Shown here in pieces: positions 31,865 to 39,106 of a stretch of 39,256 bases of DNA (its first letter is position 1; each line of letters begins with the position of its first letter). The DNA is from Mesorhizobium sp. Its GTDB lineage: Bacteria > Pseudomonadota > Alphaproteobacteria > Rhizobiales > Rhizobiaceae. Both the position numbers and the translations under genes were made by a program. Location of the stretch: positions 1-39,256 of the forward strand of contig JAHBYX010000016.1 of the NCBI GenBank assembly GCA_019635735.1, in the 5' to 3' direction. Under the pieces are notes generated by a model, which ran no database searches, was not told the origin of the DNA, and worked only from the letters and a program-made list of their open reading frames with translations.

Positions 31865-32668
31865 ATGCCGGCTTCGACAACAAGTCTTTGGGGCGGAGGC
31901 GCTGCCTACGAGCGATATATGGGGCGGTGGAGCCGGAAGGTCGCTCCGCAATTCGCGGCTTGGATTGATGCTCCGCCCCGCGCGAGGTGGATCGACATTG
32001 GCTGTGGGACTGGCGAGTTGACTGCAGCTGTACTCGGAAAATTCGAGCCCTCGCAAGTTGTGGGAATCGACAGTGCAGCAGCCTTTTTGCAAGTAGCCGC
32101 GGCTCGGGTCTCGGATCCCCGGGTCGACTTCAAGGAGGGGGACGCGCAGGCGATCCCGGAAGGCGACGGTTCCTTCGACGTTGCAGTCTCGGGGCTTGTC
32201 CTCAATTTCCTTCCCAATAAGGACAGAGCGGTCCAGGAGATGGTCCGCGTAACCAGACCGGGCGGTACGGTCGCGCTCTATGTGTGGGACTACGCCGGCC
32301 ATATGCAGGCTATGCGCTATTTCTTTGACGTGGCGACCGCCCTTGATCCTCGAGCGAGCGAGTTCGATGACGGCGTGAAGGCACCAGTCTGCCGCCCCGG
32401 GCCGCTGGCCGAGCTGTTTATGCGCGCCGGCCTGAGTGATGTGGAGGTGGAGCCTATCGACATCCCGACAGCATTCGGGAGCTTTGAGGACTACTGGACA
32501 CCGTTCCTGGGCGGGACCGGCTCGGCGCCGAAGTACTGCATGTCACTCGACGAAGCCGCACGTGAGCGGCTTCGGGAAGAAATCCGGTATCGACTTCCTA
32601 CGGGACCGGACGGCGAAATCCTGCTGGCAGCGCGTGCATGGGCCGCAAAGGGGCGCGTGCCTGGCTAG
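31865..32668 (+). CDS. Class I SAM-dependent methyltransferase
   Basis: A 267-residue methyltransferase: motif I WIDIGCGTGELT (42-53), VVGIDSAAAFLQVA for strand 2, FDVAVSGLVLNFLPNK and MVRVTRPGGTVALYVWDYAG for motifs II/III. The C-terminal part is variable. ATG 31865 is chosen as it begins just before the conserved region; the longer in-frame start at 31697 adds a run with no conservation. A weak AGG lies upstream. It stands alone after the secDF terminator and has no informative neighbour, so its substrate is unknown. Confidence 0.82.
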   Translation: MPASTTSLWGGGAAYERYMGRWSRKVAPQFAAWIDAPPRARWIDIGCGTGELTAAVLGKFEPSQVVGIDSAAAFLQVAAARVSDPRVDFKEGDAQAIPEGDGSFDVAVSGLVLNFLPNKDRAVQEMVRVTRPGGTVALYVWDYAGHMQAMRYFFDVATALDPRASEFDDGVKAPVCRPGPLAELFMRAGLSDVEVEPIDIPTAFGSFEDYWTPFLGGTGSAPKYCMSLDEAARERLREEIRYRLPTGPDGEILLAARAWAAKGRVPG

Positions 32669-32684
32669 GGATATTGTGTCGGAC

Positions 32685-32906
32685 CTAAGATGCGACGAGG
32701 ATTGAAAGTGCGACGGGATAAGAAGTCCTGGCCAGGTTGTCGTTGCGGATTTCGATCCAGCGGAGGTCCTCAAGCGAGCAGAAGGCGGCTTCGATGTGCC
32801 GCCTTTTTATCGTGCGCGCCATCGGGCGCGTGATGCTACGGTTGACGATCCTTTCGTTGGTGGCCGTACTTCGCCAGCCGCTTTTCGACCACCGTCCAGG
32901 CTTCAC
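32685..32906 (-). pseudogene. IS5-family transposase C-terminal remnant
   Basis: The minus-strand frame ends with RRHIEAAFCSLEDLRWIEIR and then NDNLARTSYPVALSILVAS, which fits the terminal part of IS5/IS427-group transposases (IE-x-xF-x-L-K-DWRRIATRYDKLAR type). The DDE aspartates are missing, as the rest of the element is gone. No inverted repeat was found. Recognition rests on a short pattern. Confidence 0.45.
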
Positions 32907-33265
32907 TACTTGATCGGCTGGTTGATTTTGAGCCCAGAGGGCCGCTTCAGGGGAAAGGTTGCATCGCCGTCCTCGTCACCTGATAGGGCGCGAGGATTGG
33001 CACTGCTCATCCCATTGTTGGATCCCCCGGCGTGATTGGTCTCGGACTGTCCGGAGGCATCTTCCCTGGGCGACCCTGTGCCTTTCCCACGCAGGTCCGA
33101 CTTGTCGGATTCGCTACGCTGTTCGGCCGAATTCTCCGTGAGGCCCATCCCGTTTGGCGGCTTCCTGTTCTCGGCAGCTTCTTGGCCAAAGTCATCGTTC
33201 GGATCTGGTCCGGTGTGTTCCTTCAACTTGCGGGCACCGTGTTCGTAGGCGGTATTGTTGACCAT
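32906..33265 (-). CDS. 119-residue acidic, disordered hypothetical protein
   Basis: A highly charged, low-complexity protein rich in Glu, Asp, Ser, Asn and Gly with no hydrophobic core, so it is probably intrinsically disordered. A strong ribosome binding site (GAGGAGACTAACCC before the ATG at 33265) supports it as a real gene. The C-terminal part, GGSNNGMSSANPRALSGDED, recurs in the 47-residue ORF at 14935-15078 and in a degenerate copy near 35443-35520. The function is unknown; small disordered acidic proteins of this sort are common stress or desiccation factors in rhizobia, which is only a guess here. Confidence 0.6.
   Translation of the reverse strand: MVNNTAYEHGARKLKEHTGPDPNDDFGQEAAENRKPPNGMGLTENSAEQRSESDKSDLRGKGTGSPREDASGQSETNHAGGSNNGMSSANPRALSGDEDGDATFPLKRPSGLKINQPIK
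32960..33040. repeat. Dispersed repeat, copy B
   Basis: Best match to the segment at 14980-15060 (about 71 of 81 positions by hand count). It encodes the C-terminal module of the 119-residue protein and is the only copy inside a full-length gene, so it is the likely parent. Confidence 0.75.
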
Positions 33266-33385
33266 GGGTTAGTCTCCTCTATCGGAGCAAAATCCGCGGC
33301 AAGCCTCCGTGGTTCCCATACCAGTCCCGAGGGGGGATGCATTTCAAACCCTATTGCATAGTGGTGCGGGAGCAGTAAGCTCCGA

Positions 33386-33419
33386 CTGTCACGGCACCCC
33401 GCCCCAACAACCGTGACAG
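33386..33419. terminator. Inverted repeat between small genes
   Basis: CTGTCACGG and CCGTGACAG form a perfect 9-bp inverted repeat with a 16-nt loop, 69 nt downstream of the 60-residue membrane protein gene on the minus strand. No T-run follows, so the terminator role is uncertain. Confidence 0.4.
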
Positions 33420-33488
33420 GCCGGCGCTCTCAGGCAAAACTATGCGCCGGCCACCCGGTCGAGATACATTCAATCGGGCGCATGTCGC

Positions 33489-33671
33489 CTACGGCTGTCC
33501 CAACAGGACGATGATCGCACTGGCCCCGACGACCGCGATCTGCGCCAGACGATCTGCGACGCGATAGGATGTGGCGGAAGCATTGCGACGGGCGGCGAGT
33601 ATGATCGATCCCGCCCCGCTCAGCATCGTGATCATCACCGTCACCCAGAAGACCACTCGAATTTCGACCAT
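33489..33671 (-). CDS. 60-residue membrane protein
   Basis: A small protein with two hydrophobic helices: VVFWVTVMITMLSGAGSIIL (about 6-25) and a second around residues 44-58 (LAQIAVVGASAIIVLLG), joined by a short basic loop (ARRNASATSYRVADR). The start at 33671 is fixed by GGAG 6 nt upstream; the longer in-frame ORF beginning at 33974 has no such site. Part of this site can pair with an upstream TTCTCC in a small hairpin. The function is unknown. Confidence 0.6.
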   Translation of the reverse strand: MVEIRVVFWVTVMITMLSGAGSIILAARRNASATSYRVADRLAQIAVVGASAIIVLLGQP

Positions 33672-33675
33672 GACA

Positions 33676-33692
33676 TTCTCCTTTTTGGAGAA
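33676..33692 (-). promoter_or_regulatory. Hairpin covering the ribosome binding site
   Basis: On the minus strand TTCTCC-AAAAA-GGAGAA forms a 6-bp stem whose 3' arm is the Shine-Dalgarno sequence of the 60-residue membrane protein. If it folds in the mRNA, translation initiation would be restrained, for example until warming or protein binding opens it. Confidence 0.35.
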
Positions 33693-34055
33693 GGATGCCA
33701 TCGCCCGTACGAGCGTGGATAAATGGAAGCCGAACTTCGGATGCTTCTTGGCGGGGGGGCGCAAATCGATCCACAGGGGCCGGCCTGACGAGCGCACGGA
33801 GGAACGAGGCGCAGAACCCCTGACCTTCCCGGCGCCGTACATCAAGTTTGGCTGAACCAATCCGATGCGGCGCGTCTTGGGGGAGGGGGCCTTCGATTGG
33901 AAACCGGTAGCGCTGGTCCTCTTGAACATCCGTGAAAAACGCTTGAGGCCGAGATTCTCTTTGTGCTGCGCCAATTCCCGCGCGTCCTGATTAGGGGAGG
34001 AATATTATCCTGCTCGACCGTTGACGCCGCCTCTTGACCGGAACATTTGTCGAAC
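33693..34055. other. Gap without a clear gene
   Basis: Between the divergent small membrane protein and the zinc-ribbon protein. The minus-strand frame from 33974 is open but lacks a ribosome binding site and known motifs before the 33671 start. It probably holds both promoters. Confidence 0.4.
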
Positions 34056-34505
34056 ATGGGACACAGCTTCCGCATCGAGGTCTGGGACGAGACGGAGACG
34101 GATCTCCTTGAGGAGATCTGCGTCGCGACCGACAACGCCGTTTCGCAGGCGGCCTGGCGGGCCGCGCTTCGTGTGCGGCCGGGCTTCATGCTGATCCACA
34201 AGAACGGCCACCACGTCATGGACAAGCTCGTCACGCCGGGCGAGCGCCCGCCGGACGGACGGCTGGAGCGATCCTATATCAAGGGGCTGAAGGGGGTCGA
34301 CGTGCTCCTGTCGGAGCTGCGGCACTGGCACCAGGTGACCGCCTATTGCTCGGTCTGCGTGCGCAATGCCGCGTTCGACACTGGCATGCTGAAGAGCCGA
34401 TTCGGCGAAAGCGCGTCCTTCGGCGAGATCGAAAGGAAACTGGTTTGCCGCCAATGCGGGCGCCGGGATACCGTGCGGCTGACCGTGATCAATTCTCCCA
34501 GGTGA
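34056..34505 (+). CDS. Hypothetical protein with C-terminal zinc ribbon
   Basis: A 149-residue protein. The N-terminal part (FRIEVWDETETDLLEEICVA) resembles small alpha/beta domains without motifs. The C-terminal part has two CxxC knuckles, YCSVC (Cys98, Cys101) and VCRQCGR (Cys131, Cys134), about 30 residues apart, a likely zinc-binding ribbon. The ATG 34056 is preferred to the in-frame TTG at 34047. It ends 4 nt before the frameshifted YedK-type gene, suggesting a shared transcript and perhaps a DNA-related role. The family is not recognised. Confidence 0.7.
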   Translation: MGHSFRIEVWDETETDLLEEICVATDNAVSQAAWRAALRVRPGFMLIHKNGHHVMDKLVTPGERPPDGRLERSYIKGLKGVDVLLSELRHWHQVTAYCSVCVRNAAFDTGMLKSRFGESASFGEIERKLVCRQCGRRDTVRLTVINSPR

Positions 34506-34509
34506 GCCG

Positions 34510-35225
34510 ATGTGCAACCTCTACAACGTCACGACGAATCAGCAGGCGATCATCGATTTTGTCCGGGCGCTGCGCGACCTCACGGGCAACCTCGAAGAGT
34601 CGCTCGACATCTATCCGGACTATCTGGCACGATCGTGCGCAATACGCAGGAGGGACGCGAGTTGGCGCGCGTGCGCTGGGGCATGCCGTCGTCCCAGCGG
34701 GCGCTGCTGGACGCAGCGACGAAGCGGGCGGACAAGTTGAGGGCCAAGGGCAAGCCCATCGACTTCGCCGAGTTGCTGAAAATGGAGCCTGACAGCGGCA
34801 CCACCAACATCCGCAACACCTCCTCGAAGCACTGGACGCGATGGCTGGGCGTCGAAAACCGCTGCGTGGTGCCATTCACGCGCTTCGCCGAGCCCGATCC
34901 CTCCAATAAGGTCGAGGGCGGCCGCACGCCTAACGCCTGGTTCGCGATCGACGAAAGCCAGCCGCTCGCCTTCTTCGCCGGCATCTGGGTGGGGCAGTGG
35001 CAGAGCGTGCGCAAGGTGCGCGAGGGTCTGACCACCAACGATCTCTTTGCCTTCCTCACCACGGAGCCGAACGGCATCGTCGCGCCGGTGCACCAGAAGG
35101 CGATGCCGGCGATCCTGACCACCCAGGACGAGGTGGAGACATGGCTGACGGCGCCGTGGGAAGAGGCGAAGCGGCTGCAACGGCCGCTGCCGGAAGATCG
35201 ACTGGTGCGGCTATCAGCGAGCTGA
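34510..35225 (+). pseudogene. SOS response-associated peptidase (YedK/HMCES family), single-base frameshift
   Basis: Two frames together give a near full-length YedK/HMCES protein (about 238 residues): MCNLYNVTTNQQAIIDFVRA starts with the catalytic Cys2, then DIYPDYLA, then after a frame change IVRNTQEGRELARVRWGMPS, RCVVPFTRFAEP and the conserved histidine in APVHQKAMPAIL. At about 34630 one base (probably a C) is missing relative to a continuous frame. The family crosslinks to abasic sites in single-stranded DNA and protects them. If the frameshift is real the gene is dead; a sequencing error is possible because the rest is well preserved. Confidence 0.85.
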
Positions 35226-35237
35226 TGGGAAGCAGGA

Positions 35238-35270
35238 ATGGAACAGCAGCCGAACGATCCCTTTGCCTAG
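35238..35270 (+). repeat. Short copy of a gene start (MEQQPNDPFA)
   Basis: ATG GAA CAG onward encodes MEQQPNDPFA then a stop. About 27 of 30 positions match the start of the ORF at 37028 (MEEQPNDPFA). It looks like the stranded 5' end of a duplicated small gene. Confidence 0.5.
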
Positions 35271-35442
35271 TTCCGTCCCTCGGGACCCAGGCGCTACAAA
35301 GGCCGAGGGCGAGGGTTTCGGGAAATAGGGTTGCAAGACAGGAGCGCTCTTGTCCGTAATCAACCGCGCTCCCGCCATAGTCAACGCGAAGCCGGCCGGT
35401 TAGGGGTGCCCGCAGCGTGATAAAGTGGCTGCTTCGGCGTGA

Positions 35443-35520
35443 ACGGCCTTCGCCCTCCTTGTTGCCGGACAGGACCCGGGATTGGCACTGGCCATGCCGT
35501 TGTTGGATCCCGCCGGCGCA
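35443..35520. repeat. Dispersed repeat, degenerate copy C
   Basis: Shares ATTGGCACTG, CCATGCCGTTGTTGGATCC-like stretches with copy B at 32960-33040 but has several changes and no coherent coding frame beyond about 30 codons. It lies just downstream of the 48-residue membrane protein gene on the same strand. Confidence 0.6.
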
Positions 35521-35527
35521 ACTTGCG

Positions 35528-35674
35528 TCAGACAACCGAGCAGGAGCCGTTACTGGTTCTGCCTAAAGCGGAGTTATCCAGAACACGCAACCCGATAAAC
35601 AAAGCCCATGACGCGCCTAACGCCAATGCGAGGACAATCAGATAGGCCATCATCACTTTTCCGGTTGAGATCAT
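35528..35674 (-). CDS. 48-residue membrane protein
   Basis: A tiny ORF not extended further in frame: MISTGKVMM followed by a hydrophobic helix (AYLIVLALALGASWALFIGL, about residues 10-29) and a short polar tail. An excellent ribosome binding site, AGGAGGCAGAC, precedes the ATG at 35674, which is the main reason to accept it. Function unknown. Confidence 0.6.
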   Translation of the reverse strand: MISTGKVMMAYLIVLALALGASWALFIGLRVLDNSALGRTSNGSCSVV

Positions 35675-35751
35675 GTCTGCCTCCTATGCCAGCCCAACCG
35701 AGAGCCTCCACTGCGGCGCACGGAGTCATGATCGGCGTCACTACATTCGGC

Positions 35752-35997
35752 TCAACCTCCGCCGGCGCTTCTTTGAGTGATGGCATTTGCGAAACCCTCA
35801 GATTGAGCGGTTCCGGGGATGACCGCGGGTCGAGCCGCCTTAGGTTCCTCAATGAACACCATCCTCGCTTTCGGCTCGTCAAACGTTCCGGCCCCTCCGA
35901 CCTTGAACGCTATTAGGGACAACAGGATGGTGACGCACAGCCCCACGGCGCCCGCACCGCCAGTTCCTTCGTAGTCGGGATGATGCCGTTGTCTCAT
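35752..35997 (-). CDS. Small hypothetical protein with one membrane segment
   Basis: An 81-residue ORF with a polar start (MRQRHHPDYEGTGGAG), a hydrophobic segment (VGLCVTILLSLIAFKVG, about 18-34) and a tail rich in Pro, Ala and Glu. It ends 77 nt before the 48-residue membrane protein on the same strand. No good ribosome binding site is seen and no family is recognised. Confidence 0.4.
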   Translation of the reverse strand: MRQRHHPDYEGTGGAGAVGLCVTILLSLIAFKVGGAGTFDEPKARMVFIEEPKAARPAVIPGTAQSEGFANAITQRSAGGG

Positions 35998-36081
35998 GCA
36001 TACGAAAAGAAGTTCGCGTGCATACGGTTCCGCTGGTCAGGATAATCCGGAACAAAAACCCCGCGACCTAATTGCAAGAAG

Positions 36082-36408
36082 ATGAACAAGGCCTGCAACC
36101 TTTGTGCGGCAGGTAGCGGTCGGCAAAGCGCGAGGTCCGACCAGGGGATGAGTAGTCGATGCGCAGACCCTCTGATGGACCTGTTTGGGGAGGTTGCTTT
36201 GCCAATTAAGATGAAAGCCCTCGAGGCGGGTGTCCTCGGTCCATCAGAGTTGGTGTTTCTCAACCAGGTATTTCACGCGACAACCGTCGAAGGCGAGACC
36301 GACCGCCAACGGGAGGCGCGAGCGTCCCGCATTATCGGATATTACACCGCCGGCCTCACCGACGAGGCGGAACTTTGCACGCTCGCGAAACAACCGCTCG
36401 GCCGGTGA
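36082..36408 (+). CDS. Hypothetical protein
   Basis: A 108-residue ORF whose second half (LVFLNQVFHATTVEGETDRQ, REARASRIIGYYTAGLTDEA) has the amphipathic look of a real small helical protein seen in rhizobia. The N-terminal part is less convincing, and starts at 36148 or 36175 (MDLFGEV) are alternatives. It ends 2 nt before a convergent ORF. No family or function is recognised. Confidence 0.4.
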   Translation: MNKACNLCAAGSGRQSARSDQGMSSRCADPLMDLFGEVALPIKMKALEAGVLGPSELVFLNQVFHATTVEGETDRQREARASRIIGYYTAGLTDEAELCTLAKQPLGR

Positions 36409-36410
36409 TC

Positions 36411-36656
36411 TCAGTCGCTATGGCCGGCGGCTTTGGGAACATTGTAAATTGTGACAACGGGGCGACCGTTTTCGAAACGCGTCACGTTGACGATCACTTC
36501 ACGGCTTTCTGCTGGCGGCACTTTCTCGACGGATGCAGTCGTCATCGGATCTATAGCAGGTTCGGATGACACACACCGCCCGTTCGCCAGCTGGCCTGTG
36601 TCACTGAACTGCAGCGTTGCCGGCATCAATTCCGGCATTCTTGGACGGACGAGCAA
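36411..36656 (-). CDS. Hypothetical protein
   Basis: An 81-residue ORF convergent with the one at 36082. Its C-terminal half (REVIVNVTRFENGRPVVTIY) reads like two or three beta strands and is the most protein-like part. The start is uncertain: 36638 (MPEL) is also possible and no ribosome binding site is clear. Function unknown. Confidence 0.35.
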   Translation of the reverse strand: MLVRPRMPELMPATLQFSDTGQLANGRCVSSEPAIDPMTTASVEKVPPAESREVIVNVTRFENGRPVVTIYNVPKAAGHSD

Positions 36657-37027
36657 GTTTGCGAATGGCGCATTTCCCGACAGTGCGAAGTGTCAGGCGA
36701 GCAAGCTAAGAGTATCAAGAAGGCGGATGAAGGTTCCATGCCGCCTCAACGTGGCGATGGCTCGGACGATTCCGGAGTAAAGACGGGGAAGTGCTATGAG
36801 GCTACGGGTTTGCACGACTGCCCAGCTTACCCCGGAAACAGGGCAGCCCGCGCCGGAGCCTTGCGGTTCGGCAAGTTCTACCCTGTCCGGCCTGCGAGCA
36901 CTGTGCGCTCAGCCGGCAGTCTTTGATTATCTGAGCGGTGACAGAAGCATCCTTGTCCGAAATCAAAAAAGCGGCACATAGACATCTCCGCGCCCGCGAT
37001 GAGTGAGGCCTTTGGAGCACTTGGGAA
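36657..37027. other. Gap without a recognised gene
   Basis: Open frames on both strands lack ribosome binding sites and motifs. The right part leads into the chimeric ORF at 37028. Nothing else is identified. Confidence 0.4.
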
Positions 37028-37417
37028 TTGGAAGAGCAGCCAAACGATCCCTTTGCCGAGGCGCGTCGTCCATTCTGGATCACAGCCATTGGTGTCGGAG
37101 TGCTGACATTCATCGCGTGGGCAAATGGCTGGATCGTTCCGTTCTGGGTAATTGACCCCTACATGACCTTCCCGAAGGAGCATCGCGCAAAGCTGCACAG
37201 CACCAACCCGATCGAGCGCCTCAACGGCGAGATCAAGCGGCGCACAGACGTGGTCGGCATCTTCCCCAACGACGACGCAATCGTCCGCCTCGTCGGCGCG
37301 CTGATGCTCGAACAGAACGAGGAGTGGGCCGTCCAGCGCGCCCGCTACATGACGCTGGAAAGCGTCGGCCAGTTGAGCGATGATCCCCTCATCAGCCTGC
37401 CAGCAGTGGCGCGTTGA
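37028..37417 (+). pseudogene. Chimera: small membrane-protein start fused to IS256 transposase end
   Basis: A 129-residue open frame. Residues 1-43 (TTG start; MEEQPNDPFAEARRPFW then ITAIGVGVLTFIAWANGW) resemble the start of a small membrane protein, also seen as a stub at 35238. From about residue 45 the sequence is the C-terminus of an IS256-family (Mutator) transposase: YMTFPKEHRAKLHSTNPIER, LNGEIKRRTDVVGIFPNDDA, then WAVQRARYMTLES. The catalytic DDE region is missing. It is most simply a deletion or insertion joint that left an open frame by chance. Whether it is translated is unknown. Confidence 0.65.
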
Positions 37418-37486
37418 TCAGCCCGGCAACGCCGGAGAGCACGGCGACCAATGCCGCCAGCTACACCACTCAGTGGGACACCATCT
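37158..37486 (+). mobile_element. IS256-family remnant with right end
   Basis: The transposase 3' end (from about 37158, stop at 37415-37417) is followed by GCTACACCACTCAGTGGGAC and ACCATCT (37459-37485). This resembles the right terminal inverted repeat of IS256-type elements as I remember it. The left end and most of the transposase are gone, so the element is inactive. Confidence 0.65.
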
Positions 37487-37683
37487 TAGCGCTTTCTTGC
37501 GCTGGCGATCGCAGCGGCGAGGGGACCGACCTCATCGACAATTTCGCGGGCCGGAACCTTCCAGTCCGCGGCCATCGTGGTGAGGTTGAAAACATGCGTC
37601 CCTACGGGAAGAGCCAAGAGGTTGGGATCGTGAAGATGACTCAACACGTAGCGGTCGAAAACTCTTCTACCTCTCTCTGACAT
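37486..37683 (-). CDS. DUF768-like small protein
   Basis: A 65-residue protein starting MSERGRRVFDRYVLSHLHDP and ending ADWKVPAREIVDEVGPLAAAI. The MS-x-RG start, the short N-terminal helix and the final xEIxxEVGxxxxAI helix recall DUF768 proteins, which are numerous in Mesorhizobium; the function is unknown. The start at 37683 has GGAGG 12 nt upstream; the longer in-frame ORF from 37737 is not supported. The IS256 right end touches its 3' end. Confidence 0.55.
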   Translation of the reverse strand: MSERGRRVFDRYVLSHLHDPNLLALPVGTHVFNLTTMAADWKVPAREIVDEVGPLAAAIASARKR

Positions 37684-37757
37684 GACGGAGCCGAACCTCC
37701 ACGCCACTTCCCAGCGTCGCGGGGAAATAGCGCGCAACCCAAGAGTTTCCAGTCCGT

Positions 37758-38012
37758 CTAAGACGATGGTCTAACCTGATCGAGAGTTCCTGCGGCGTTT
37801 CCGATCCCCGGATGGTGGTCTCTGTTGCTGGCACGCAGGGCGTCGAGGATCTCTTCCGCACTCGCGCGGCCCGAGAAGAACAAGGATGTTATCCTCCCGG
37901 CAATGGCGGTCCTGTCCGCGCCATCGGAAATCCCGCGCTCGCGACAGTAAACGGCGAGCGCCTCGGTCATCATGTCGATGTCGTGCTGATTGGCAATCCC
38001 GGTGAACGGCAT
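37758..38012 (-). CDS. Small hypothetical protein
   Basis: An 84-residue helical protein beginning MPFTGIANQHDIDMMTEALA with a middle GRITSLFFSGRASAEEILDA. The pattern is familiar from small Rhizobiales proteins of unknown function. GAGAAGG lies 4 nt before the ATG at 38012. It lies upstream of the DUF768-like gene on the same strand, 74 nt apart. No domain can be named. Confidence 0.5.
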   Translation of the reverse strand: MPFTGIANQHDIDMMTEALAVYCRERGISDGADRTAIAGRITSLFFSGRASAEEILDALRASNRDHHPGIGNAAGTLDQVRPSS

Positions 38013-38129
38013 GACACCTTCTCCCAGTTTGTTAGGGCGAAAGCGTGATGGTCTCTTCCGAGCACCCGGGCGATAGAACCAATATGGACCACTTGCGGAA
38101 AATAGCGAGTCTATTCCGTGTTCGGCGTC

Positions 38130-39011
38130 TCAGCTACTTTCGCTCCAGTCCTGCAATGACGCGTGCCGCAGCTTCTCCTCGCCGCGCAGGAACTTCACCC
38201 GCCCGCGCAGACCGGGCTTCACCCACTCCGCCTTGTCGGCCTTGATCCCCATCGGCCCCGGTGCGCCGGCCTTTGCCTTTACCCGCGCCCATAGCCGCTC
38301 TCGGATGCCGCGCGGCAGCGTCACGAAGGCGCCGCCTATATAGCGGCCTTCGGCGTTGGCCATCAGCACCATCGCCGGCTGTCCCGGCTCGCGCTGCACG
38401 CCGATGATGTCGAACGTCGCCTCCACAAAGCTCTTGATCTTGACCCACTCGCGTGTGCGTCCGCTCTGGTAGGAGCTGTCGGCCCGTTTGGAGACGATCC
38501 CTTCCAGTCCCATCGCCTCGACCTGAGCGAGGAAGCGAGATCCCTCACCCACGATCTCATGGCTGAACTGGATCTTGCCTTGCGCCGGCTCGACCAACGA
38601 CCAGAGCTGGCGCCGCCGCTCGATGAGCTTTCGCGCCCTCAGATCCCTGCCGTTCCAAAGCAGCAGGTCGAAGGCGACGAAGGTGAGCCGGCCGGGTGCA
38701 GCCTTGATCGCGCCCTTCAACGCGCCGAAGTCGGGCTTGCCTTCGACGTCTGTGACGATCATCTCGCCGTCGAGAATGGCGGTGAAGGCCGGGAGCGACG
38801 CGGCCGCGGCCGCGATTGGCGCAAACTTGTCGGTCCAGTCATGTCCGTTGCGGGTGAAGACCTTAATCGACCCATGGTCGATGACGATCTGGGTGCGCCA
38901 TCCGTCATACTTGATCTCGTGAATCCACTCGTTCCCCTCGGGCGCCTCGTCGACGAGCGTGGGCAGCATGGGAGGAACGAAGGCGAGCCCCACAGGCTCA
39001 CGGTGACGCAT
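38130..39011 (-). CDS. ATP-dependent DNA ligase, stand-alone LigD/LigC-type ligase domain
   Basis: A 293-residue ligase comprising an adenylation domain and an OB domain only. Motif I is HEIKYDGWR with the adenylated Lys34; AILDGEMIV (motif III region), FVAFDLLLWNGRDL (IIIa), LEGIVSKRADSSY (IV) and REWVKIKSF (V) follow. The OB domain ends in GEEKLRHASLQDW. No polymerase or phosphoesterase domain is present, unlike full LigD. Such ligases seal nicks or breaks in non-homologous end joining or base repair in many rhizobia. It is divergent from the partial gene at 39107. The neighbourhood also holds the frameshifted YedK-type gene, so a DNA-damage theme is possible. Confidence 0.9.
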   Translation of the reverse strand: MRHREPVGLAFVPPMLPTLVDEAPEGNEWIHEIKYDGWRTQIVIDHGSIKVFTRNGHDWTDKFAPIAAAAASLPAFTAILDGEMIVTDVEGKPDFGALKGAIKAAPGRLTFVAFDLLLWNGRDLRARKLIERRRQLWSLVEPAQGKIQFSHEIVGEGSRFLAQVEAMGLEGIVSKRADSSYQSGRTREWVKIKSFVEATFDIIGVQREPGQPAMVLMANAEGRYIGGAFVTLPRGIRERLWARVKAKAGAPGPMGIKADKAEWVKPGLRGRVKFLRGEEKLRHASLQDWSESS

Positions 39012-39106
39012 GAACAGGGACTCCGGACGCGACTCAATTCGGCCAGACCGAATCGGTTCCGGAACAAAACCGGCGATACACGCTTTCCGGAGCGGAAGGA
39101 GCTCGC

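Noticed and set aside
33290..33316. Possible EcfG general-stress promoter (GGAAC-N17-GATT on the minus strand) before the 119-residue acidic protein
   Set aside because: The -35 matches but the -10 should read CGTT; GATT is too weak to call.
39061..39086. GGAAC-led promoter before the last, partial gene
   Set aside because: At 16 or 17 nt spacing the -10 reads GCTT or CTTT, not CGTT.
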